DNA of 64,000 nucleotides from Oegoconia quadripuncta (Eukaryota; Arthropoda; Insecta; Lepidoptera; Autostichidae), in NCBI GenBank assembly GCA_949316235.1, contig OX438751.1:7340413-7404412 (forward strand). Direction: 5' to 3'. The stretch's first letter is position 1, and every line of letters begins with the position of its first letter. Of the stretch, positions 55,133 through 64,000 are shown piece after piece. Made by a program: the position numbers and the translations under genes. Below the pieces are notes generated by a model. That model did not search any database, had not been told where the DNA came from, and saw only the letters and a list, made by a program, of their open reading frames with translations.

Positions 55133-58100
55133 ATGGGCCGATCAAGATCGCGGAGCAAAACTCCTAGGCGTCATCACAAAAGTAGTAAACATTCTAGGAA
55201 AAAGAGCCGGTCGAAAGATCGGTCATCGTCACGCAGTAGAAGCTCTAAACATGCCGAAAAATCTAGGGAACGCAGTTCTAAATCCAGGTAAACTATAGAC
55301 ACATGTTATTTAAAATATAGGCTAAAGATAATGTTTCCCAAGACGTACCAGTAGGTACGCAGTAGCGTGTTCCTAATAATTAACGACAGTTGGAAGTCGG
55401 GTGTAAATAGTGCTTTCTATTGAAAAATATTTATGTGCCCCTATTTTATGATACTTGTCCGGTCAGCGTGTCAATAAGGGGCGTATGTACGTACATATCC
55501 GTTCAGTGTATACACAGTTGTCATTGTATCATACAACACGAGTTTTACATGCAATGTAGCTCTGCATCATACTCTAGTGTGCGCTGTAGTGAGAGATTCG
55601 CCTAACATCCAAAGACGTTGCGGGAGCTTTGCTCAAAATCTAGTCAACATTGAACGATTGATTTGCTCTGTGCCTTTTTAACTTCACGTCAGCTATAATT
55701 GGATGTTTTTTTAATTTGAAGTCTATATTTATGACACATTTTATTATGAAATTGACTGTAATTTCCAGGAAAAGATCGCATTCAGTGTCATCTTCAAGTA
55801 GTAGCGATGGCTCATATGATGCTAATAGGAGTCATAGGAAAAAGTCTAAAGGACGCAACAAAATGGATGAAGTAGACCGGCTTGCTGAAATGGAAAGGCA
55901 AAGACGGGTGCGTGAAGCTGAACAAAAGGTACTCAATTCAAACTCTCTATTATCTAGAAGCACTCTTGGTGCAGTGACATTCGCTATTAGTTTTAGATCA
56001 GTGCCGTCGTGCCATATCCACCACGGTTGGTTCTGCAAAAAAATTCCAGTAAGTTCAACTCGTTAAACTAATAATTGCTTAGATGGGTGACAGTCGTTTT
56101 GTAAGAATAGAATAGATGTTTAAAAACCCAGTTAAACTGACTTCATGAATAAATAAAAGATTTATTCATCTCAAAATTGATTAAACAAACTAAGAGTTTA
56201 AAAGAACTAGAACAAAGTTGGGATGAAAGCAGAGTAGTTGTCATGTCGTGAAGCAAGTTACTGAATCAGAAGTTAAAACCTAGAATAGCAATTATCTACT
56301 AGATTAACATACAATATATATTGGTAACGAAGGCAGGGTCACACACCACTAAATAAGCCAATCAACCTGAAATAAAGAAATATTTTTAAACATAATGCAT
56401 TTTAGGTATATGTAATTGCAATAAAATATTGGGTAATTCTTGTAGGTGGTAGAAGAAGAAGCAGCGAAGAGGATAGAACTGCTTGTAAAGAAGAGGGTCG
56501 AAGAGGAATTAGAGAAACGGAAGGATGAAATTGAACAAGAAGTTGCAAAACGTGTAGAAGAGGCCAAAAGGAAGATGGAAAAGGAAATGATGGAGGAATT
56601 GGAGAGACAACGAGAACATCAGCGGCGCGAGGAGGTTGCTCGTCAGGTAACTGCTCTCTACATGTGCCAGTCGTGTGTAATAGCAATCCAGCTACACATT
56701 GCTCTTGCACATGACAAGACTCCCTGCGACAACAATCAACATTGTTCTTGCAGCTAATGTGCAACACTAAGTATCAATTTTCAATGTTTAATACCATCAT
56801 AATGTTCAACAGAAACTAATGAAAGTATTATTTCGATCATATCTGTTAAAGGTGCAGTCAGGTGTAGTTCGAGTGCTTACAAGAATTTTTTTTTAAATTC
56901 TTTTTTATGTCACTCATAAAGATTGACAGACTTAAGTATCTTCATTGCATAACTAATGCATGTCATTTGCACCTTCAAGGCACTGGTCTGTCATGGTCCG
57001 CCTTAATATAAGACTGCCGTGATGGCGAAAAAGCTAGCATTTTAAAATTGTTCACTTGACTGTCCTTGGCAGTCACGTAGTCTATAAGTCAGGTCAGAAG
57101 ACTGATCAAGAGCCAGAAGACGTAAGAATTTTATGGAGACGCTGCTTGAGGAATCCAGTCGTGAATGCTGAAGGTATTTCTTGAATCTATTTTTTGTATA
57201 ACAACTTTTTGTTTTTTGGAACTCAGAATCATAGTATCCTGCAATTTATTATAATTAGCAGGTTGCTATTGTAACAGTAATAAATCTGTAATGACAAAAT
57301 TTTACTATTTATTTTGTCTATTTTATTGTTTTTTATTGTAAATGAAAAGATAAAAGAACTTTATCGAAATATACATAATATGGATGTTGTATTACACATG
57401 AGAACACTTTAAATTTTCCACTGAAAAATTGTATAAGTTTGGAAACAAGTCATGTTTACTCAATTTTTCATACTATTTTTTAGCAGTATTAGTAATTGGA
57501 ATATTATGTGAAGCTACTGAATGTGAAAATTTCTTGTCAACAATATTTTTTGTAATGTCTGCTATGTTTTTAGGAATCATATTAATATGAGCTTTTTATC
57601 AAACAGGAGGAAGAAGCTCGTAAAAGGAAAGAGCTGGAGGGTATCATGGCTGAAAATAATAAAAAAATTGAAGAAGCTCAGCTGAAGCTGGTGAGTAATA
57701 AAAAAAATTAACAGTTACATAAAATCACTCCTTCATCTGAGAGGATAACCGTCTCTATAGACTTCACTTGCTATGTTCCCGACTTATTTCTCTTGGCTCA
57801 TTCGCTTTCATCACTCGCTTCATACATCCTCGATGGTTCTTCTTCTTCAATTTAAGAGCTATGTATGCTCTTGTCGGTGGAGTAATGACCACGTCTCTCT
57901 ACTTTCCGCTCTCGTTTTAACCTCTTGGTACGACACGACATTCACCTTTTCTTTCACTTGGTCAAAGTAATTACGCCTAGGTCTTCCCCTTGATGGTTAC
58001 GGTACTCATAATTCAACGTTTTCTCAACAGATCCTTGATTTCATCAATGCATGTTAGTCTAGGTCGCCCACTTCCGATTCTTCGCTTCAAATTTGCTCAT

Positions 58101-59443
58101 CCATTCTCTACATGTCCAAATCAATGAAGTATATCTTTATTTATTACCAATTCTTATTACCGCTCTCAATTTGTAACCTCTCACAATGCTACTTTCCATC
58201 TCAAATATGCCTCTTAAGCATGCAATTTCATTCATTCAATCAATATAACATTTATGTCTCTCCACAATTGTAGGTACGATAGTATAAGTATACAAGATAA
58301 ATATATCACACAACAACAGAATTGTGGGAGACTAATGCCCAGACTTTATAGTCTGTATTTCAGTTCACTAGGTTTCCCCCTCCATTCTTTTCAGATGATG
58401 GTTTTTATCATCAAATTGAACAACTTTCGCTATGAGTCCAATTCTGAAATCGAGAAAAATTAATCAGCTGTTTCATACATTTCAATAGGTTGGTAATGAA
58501 CTTTTGTATGAAATAGTTGGGTTTTTTTTCGATTCATAGTTGCGAAAGCTGTTCAGTTTGGTGATCTAACTAACCCTCATCTGAAAGGATAACAAAGATT
58601 CAAATTTCTCCATGTATCTGAACTTATGAATAGAGGCTGAACGAATTACGGCTATGGAGCAGCAGAGTGGTGATCTCATTGAGACCTATAAATTCCTTTA
58701 TGGTCACTACGACGTGCTAAGCTTGAGTGACATATTTGTGAGGAACAGAAATAAGGGCCTAAGAGGACACTCCATCAAGCTATCACTCTCGCCAAGTACT
58801 ATCAAACCGAGTAGTGAAAGTGTGGAACAAATTACCATTGTCGGAGATCAGTGCACCCTCGGTGAACTTTTTCAAAAACAAATATTTAAAAATATAATGA
58901 GACCAAACACAAGTGCATATACACGCATCAGCTTAAAGCTGCTAGTGTGTTATTATTAATAATAATATATTCATTTACGATATTATTATGCGACGCAACT
59001 TCCGTCACTGGCTCTCGTAAGAGTCTTTACACTGGAACACAACAATGCGGACATTGATGTTTGGAGGCAGAAATAGATGGGTAGTGCCTACTCAGCTAAT
59101 CTTCTAGCAAAGCGGCAAAAATCTACCGTATGTTAAGTGAAAAGGAGGTGGAATAAGAAATTGCGTTCGCCTCTAACCTGAACAGAGAGAACCAGTGGAA
59201 AGGTTGCAATATTATAATTACTTTTAACTGATTTCACTTAGAAAAACAGATGTGTTAACTGAAACAAAAATGTATTTTCAGGCTGAGGAAAGGTTGGCGA
59301 TGATAGAAGAACAAAGAAAAATGGATGAGGAGAGGCAGAAACTGAAAAAGGAACAAGAGAAACGGGTAAAAGAAGAGCAAAAGAAAATTTTAGGCAAGAA
59401 CAACTCGAGGCCTAAGCTGTCTTTCTCTCTAAAACCACTCTGA
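55133..59443 (+). CDS. ARGLU1: ARGLU1, arginine and glutamate rich protein 1 (five exons, 253 aa)
   Basis: Nuclear splicing modulator and transcriptional coactivator (family knowledge). My model: 55133-55287, 55769-55928, 56446-56646, 57607-57690, 59282-59443; all joints keep frame. Residues 1 to about 90 are Arg/Ser/Lys-rich ([20 protein letters not shown] and similar), a speckle-type RS region. From [20 protein letters not shown] on, the protein is one long charged coiled coil rich in Glu, Arg and Lys. It ends with the conserved tail [18 protein letters not shown]. Length is slightly below the 273 residues I recall for human ARGLU1, and the two align along the whole coil. Intron 4 holds LINE debris on both strands. 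A second in-frame donor at 56049 could extend exon 2 by 40 codons. A 975-bp spacer separates it from the glycylase gene. Confidence 0.95.
57718..58120 (-). pseudogene. LINE fragment (C-terminal end of a retroelement protein), antisense in ARGLU1 intron 4
   Basis: On the minus strand 57860-57990 reads [16 protein letters not shown], then [15 protein letters not shown] and LLHRQEH. Just before it another phrase [20 protein letters not shown] ends in a stop. Both are wording I know from the C-terminal ends of insect LINE proteins. The frames are broken, so it is a dead fragment; the clade is uncertain. Confidence 0.6.
58632..58959 (+). pseudogene. Non-LTR retrotransposon reverse transcriptase C-terminal fragment, in ARGLU1 intron 4
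   Basis: The reading frame contains [17 protein letters not shown] and later RGHSIKL, matching the DLIETYK...RGHS-K-L wording near the end of many non-LTR reverse transcriptases. The N-terminal catalytic part is absent, so the copy is dead. Downstream (58960-59110) is probably its 3' untranslated part. Confidence 0.6.
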
Positions 59444-60343
59444 TGAATGGTTATAATATTAAATTTGCATTATGACTCATGCACACAGAACATTGGATGT
59501 AAGGTTTCTTTCAGTACTAGTTTTAGTGTCTTACCTGCATATTATGTAAAAAAAAATTGTTTAAAAATTTATTAAGTGAACTCTTTAAAACACAAAGACC
59601 TATTACATTCCCACATATTCAGTCATAACAACTTGACCACACACAAAATGCCCTGGGGAGCGTTTTTTGAATCGTTCGCTTTTCCAAAGAATACGCTTGC
59701 TTGCGAAAATTACAGATTTGCGTTCGCATTTCAATCACATCTTCGTATCCGAATAATCGTAAGTTAGACATTGGTACACCATTGGTGAGTAAATTTCTTT
59801 AAAACTCCTTTTATTTCATTAAAAACTAACGCTTTCTGAATTGTTTGTTGAAACTGGATACAATTTTCTGGTAGAAAAAAAGTCGCACGTGGTAGTAATT
59901 CGGATCGTGATTTGGTGAAGTTCAGAAATCGCACCCCTGTTAGGCACTTTTTTTATATAGAAAGTGATTTTCAAATTATTTTCATTGTTATAGCTTGACC
60001 ACGTAGCCTGTGCCGCGCCAGAGCGCACGAGTTCACATGGAATAGAAGTGTGATGTTGGTTTATAAATTTAAGGATTATTTGCCTGGTATCATAGATGCG
60101 TGAGGCCCTACCTGCTCCCAATGGCCTTGAGCACCAGCGCCACTCGTTTATTTAGCGAAAAAGTTATTTTCTCGCTAAATAAGCAAATTATCAAAAATCT
60201 GTCTTGCACCATTGAGACACAATTCCTATTGTTAATTTAGAACTTAAAAATTGAACATTCCATGGTTCCATGTAGAAAGACAATAATAATGAAAGTTAAG
60301 GCTATTTTTTTTAACAAATTTATAACTACTGGTAATTATTATA

Positions 60344-60605
60344 AGACAACCTGTTTGGTGTAGTGGTTAAAAACTCAGACTGCTATACCAAAATGTCTAT
60401 GATCTATGATAATATGTTTGTATGATGAATACAGTAATGTGTTCCCGAGTTATGGATGTTTTTCATTTATTGTATTTATTTACAAGAAAAATATTAGTGT
60501 AGTTTGTCAACCATCTGGTATCTATAATACAAGCCTAGTTGCTTAGTGTGGAACTAGATGGTGCTGTGTGTATATGCAAAGATATTAATTTATTTATTAT
60601 GTTTC
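60344..60605 (+). repeat. Decayed subfamily A SINE that lost its B box
   Basis: Head CCTGTTTGGTGTAGTGG and body GTGTTCCCGAGTTATGGATG are present, but the B box position reads GTCTATGATCTATGATAA, so internal pol III transcription should be dead. The 3' end GGAACTAGATGGTGCTGTGT is kept. Confidence 0.82.
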
Positions 60606-61539
60606 ATTGAATTTATAAGTTCCAAAAGAACCACAGGGATCGTGTATTTACGAGACAATGATTTTTTTATGAGTGGTGTTATTGCTCAAGGCATTTGAGA
60701 GCCGGTAGGCCCCTAAGGTGTTAATTGATCTTACGAATTCGTTTTATGATTTTTGCGAAGTCAGTACGAATTTGCGAGGGAATTCATACAATACAATATA
60801 CTCCGAGTGGTGGCCCAAAATGAATCGCTTTTCTTTACGATATTATTTAGACCATGGGATCAGGATGGAGTTCGACCAACTCTATATATTTTATTGAGGA
60901 CTAATTGTCTCTTCTACATAGAAATCCTTACTTGTATACTTCATGAAAATTCATTTGTAATATTGCAAGAAATAGTCATAAATAGGAAAAAATTTTTATT
61001 GTGTTATACGTTCGTAGTTAACTTTAAAGCTTTGTTGGTGACGATGACTGTTTTTACAATGGACGATAACTATTGTCGGACTGGTAGTTTCATACATTTA
61101 CTACTAAACGCTTTCACATTGTATCGTTATCGTCGCCGGTTACGATTGTCTTGCCGATATAGGCGGACAACTTAATACAGGGTATAGAAGAGTGGGGCAG
61201 GGAAAAGTATCGTGGTTCATTCGGAAAAACTTATTTAACTTGTCGAAAAGACACTTTATCGAAGAGAATGTAATAAGTTACTTGTAAATACCGCACTTGT
61301 ACAATAGAATTAACTCAAAAGGTTCTTTTACGATAACGTTCTTTCGCCGTAAATATAAAATAATAAAGCAAATGTAACTTGTTTACTGATTCCATTATTA
61401 TCTCGAATACACTTTGGAATTGCGCAATGAAGAAAGTATTTGTTGACATGTGCGATTATTCGAGATTGTTGGCTGCGATCGTGTGGCATGCCGATATCGT
61501 TGTCGTCCGTGGTGAAGATATGGAAGGCCAAGACCAAGA

Positions 61540-61736
61540 CAATGCCAAGACAGCCAAGGCATGGAACTCCCTTCCGGCGTCAGTCTTTCCTGAATCCTAC
61601 AACCTTGGGATCTTCAAGAGCAGAGTGAATAGGCATTTATTGGGATCGCGTGCTTCATCTTCGACCACATCGTCACTTTCCATCAGGTGAGATTGCTGTC
61701 AAACGCGAATCCAGTCAATCATAAAAAAAAGATGTC
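61540..61736 (+). pseudogene. LINE 3' end with last coding residues
   Basis: The frame AKAWNSLPASVFPESYNLG then FKSRVNRHLLGS ends in a stop at the usual place of a LINE ORF2, followed by CATCAGGTGAGATTGCTGTC and a poly-A run at 61726. Its 3' end matches the tail of SINE C at 50650-50725. 5'-truncated, no enzyme core. Confidence 0.7.
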
Positions 61737-62549
61737 GGTGTCATTATTGTCCCGTGTGAAAATAGTTGAAGAACTGGCTAGCGGTGCGAGAGCTGTACGG
61801 TACCGTTTTCCCCGCGTCTTTCTGCGTCGCTATTGTAAGGAGTGGCACAGCCTATGTGGTCAAGCACAATATTATAATAAGCAATCCTTAGCAGGAAATA
61901 AGCCGGCCAAAATATAAGTAGTTATTAAAAACGAATGAAATAATATATATTAGAGGAATAAGGTCAATTACTTACAGCGTCTTCATATTTAAGTATTGCT
62001 GGGCACACGGCAGACTGTTCACGACGTGTATTTACGGAGATTTTGTACGAGTGTTCTAAGAGAATTCTAGTATCGTATAAATGGTCGAACGAAATACATA
62101 ATCCAACGAAGTCTAACCATTTTTTTAATAATCATTTGTAGTTATTGCATTGTTTTCTCTGAATTTGACCTCAATTCACTTTTCATTGGTAGAGTTTGGA
62201 ATTAACCGATCCGTAAATTAGGTACTTATTCAGTTTGGTGTTTGACCAAACAAAGTTGGTAATGCAAGTTTCAGAATATAAGAAAATATACTATTTATAA
62301 GTTAGAAATAGGATGTGATGTGTCTTGAAAGCAATATTGTAGTCATTTTGTATTCAACGAATAAATAAGTCGCTCATACTCTTTCCAATACCTTTACAAT
62401 TTTCAATTTATAACAAAACATCAATCGCAAACTTCTGTCAAAGAATTGCTTCAGATTTTTTTTTAGAATGTCATGGCAAATTTTGTGTTTTTTGTTTGAC
62501 CTTCAAATAATCGCACAGTTGTATACAGAATCGCAGATTTTTGTGAAAG

Positions 62550-62555
62550 TATAAA
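62550..62555 (+). promoter_or_regulatory. TATA box candidate
   Basis: TATAAA placed about 65 nt before the candidate signal-peptide ATG at 62615, so transcription would start near 62580. TATA-like words are frequent in AT-rich DNA; the value is only in its position. Confidence 0.25.
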
Positions 62556-62614
62556 TGACTTCGATTTGAATGTACACACGGCCGCACAACAACCGTAACC
62601 CTTCCAATATAAGC

Positions 62615-62669
62615 ATGGTCGTTACGTCCACATTTCTGCTAGCGTCGCTCTGCCAGCTTACACTGCTAG
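62615..62669 (+). CDS. Possible first coding exon of a secreted protein gene (signal peptide start), partial
   Basis: A TATAAA box at 62550-62555 is followed about 65 nt later by ATG at 62615. The short reading frame MVVTSTFLLASLCQLTLL looks like a signal peptide (hydrophobic core after a short N-region). It runs into the donor G|GTAATG at 62670 in phase 1. TATA box, short leader, signal peptide and early donor together are the usual layout of small secreted-protein genes in insects. No following exon is recognisable in the remaining 1.3 kb, so the rest would lie to the right. The product cannot be named. It may be a chance arrangement. Confidence 0.35.
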
Positions 62670-64000
62670 GTAATGTTACGCTTGTCGTACCGTCGACAGT
62701 ACGAAGACTACATGGAAAGAACTAAATGTCTCAATTTATTTAAAATACATCTTTGCTTGTCAAATAGTGCAAAATTATAAAAAAACTAATGGAATATATG
62801 CACTATTCAGTTTACATAAACGTTATTTCCCTGTAGTCTTTAATAGCATCGTTATTTAGCAATATGTATTTTGTATATATAAGTTTTATAAATTAAGTTT
62901 TATCAACTAACACTATTGCTCTATCCAGATGGCAGATTAGAAGCCAATTTGAAAAAAAAACCACAATATTTCTGACCATTAAACGTGCCTTTAATGATGA
63001 TCCTATCAAAGTGATCAACTCTGGAATGATGATGGCGAAATGAGACAATAATGCTGAATAATGATATTATAAAGTATATAATATACCTTATGTTCCTACT
63101 AATGTCGTTTGTAATCCATATGTGCTGCATATAGATACCTATAAAACTGTAAATTTTGTTCACAAAATACTAATGGTAATAAACTTCAAATCACACAGAG
63201 CATACGAGTATTGAAAACCCATATATCACTTTGGTTGGAATTATGTGATTATAGGATTTATATGGTTTGTTATCTCTATATTATGGATGATAATCCATTA
63301 TGTGTGAGGCAGGATGTTGTTATTTTTACCGTACAAGCACAATTTATACATATAGTGAGTGAAGTTTGCGCTTGTGAACACATTTTGTACATTTTTAAAT
63401 ACCTCCCTACCATAATTCTTCTCTTTAAATGTATCTTTTAGAATGTAGGGCGCCACAAATAATATTGTCTGTCACATTCTTTTCTTCACAGTGTTTCACG
63501 AGAGAATCGTGATATTTTCATTTCAAATAAAATCGTATGCAATATGTGTGTTTAATTTCCTTTTTGGTTTGTCAACTATAAATTGACATCGAGTGTGGGT
63601 TCATAACCGGCGGCGAGCCAAAAGTTTTATACCGCCAGCCTGTAATGGAGCACCTGCGAGAACGCGACGGTCTTGCGTGCTAGACTACATTTTTAGACGA
63701 CGATTGTGCGAAAGCGTTTTGAGCCTGTCTTAATTTTTTATAGGGTTTTGTGTATACAGAACGGCTCGTGAAAGCATAGGGATGTTGAAACTCGCGGCCT
63801 CTATGGGCTCTCTGTGGGTAGGCTGCAAAACAAGTTAGTCAAAAAGACTGTCTTGTCTGGGGGTGAAGTATTTGACTGATACGTGTTTGACCTACGATCT
63901 CGCCTGCTGAAAAGGGACGATGTGTGGTGTTTATAAAGAGGTTTACAAGTATGTATAGTGATAGTGTTCTGTGGTTGATAACTAGTCTAGATAGATAAAT

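Larger units (their letters stand above)
61737..64000. other. Right end of the window, mostly unassigned
   Basis: Apart from the candidate first exon at 62615 I see no gene. The last 400 bp (63600-64000) are richer in GC than the rest but show no recognisable coding or repeat signal. Confidence 0.4.

Noticed and set aside
60753..61175. 140-codon plus-strand open frame
   Set aside because: Longest of the unassigned frames, but residue use looks like translated noncoding AT-rich DNA and no motif was recognised. Kept out until there is transcript evidence.
61379..61690. 103-codon open frame as a host gene
   Set aside because: Its C-terminal half is the end of a LINE protein; the first half has no support.

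Overview
The window looks like AT-rich nuclear DNA of an insect, most probably a moth or butterfly (Lepidoptera). This rests on split protein-coding genes with GT..AG introns, a GckIII kinase N-terminus almost identical to what I recall of the fly protein, and many short interspersed repeats of styles I associate with lepidopteran genomes: tRNA-headed SINEs, fold-back MITEs and 5'-truncated LINE tails. The species cannot be named from sequence alone.

Left part (1-40.2 kb, minus strand): the 5' end of a germinal-centre-kinase III gene (GckIII / STK24-25-26). Only the first large kinase exon (4319-4543) lies in the window; the rest of the kinase is beyond the left edge. Two alternative first coding exons can splice to it in phase 0. 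One at 40141-40155 gives a 5-residue leader. One at 15008-15295 gives a 96-residue Gly/Pro-rich leader. The introns of about 10.5 and 35.6 kb contain almost only mobile-element debris: SINEs, a 5S-rRNA-like SINE, a hAT-like MITE nested in another repeat, long inverted repeats, a LINE tail inserted into a MITE, and a 16-bp minisatellite.

Middle (44.1-54.2 kb, plus strand): two tandem TTLL3-type tubulin glycylase genes, 878 and 848 codons by my splice models, with 618 bp between them. The first has nine coding exons. The second has five, and in the catalytic region it keeps only two of the first gene's introns, at the same codons and phase. The glycylase pair is divergent to GckIII.

Right part (55.1-59.4 kb, plus strand): a complete ARGLU1 gene (RS-rich N-terminus, Glu/Arg coiled coil; 253 aa in five exons) with a possible in-frame alternative donor after exon 2. 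Beyond it are SINE and LINE remnants, and at 62615 a TATA-plus-signal-peptide-like start with a splice donor that may be the first exon of a gene running off the right edge.

The genes do not form one pathway: GckIII kinases act in STRIPAK/CCM3 signalling, TTLL3 enzymes glycylate axonemal tubulin, and ARGLU1 acts in splicing and transcription. The most informative features are the kinase's alternative N-terminus, the partial intron loss between the glycylase paralogs, and the density of fold-back elements in the large intron.
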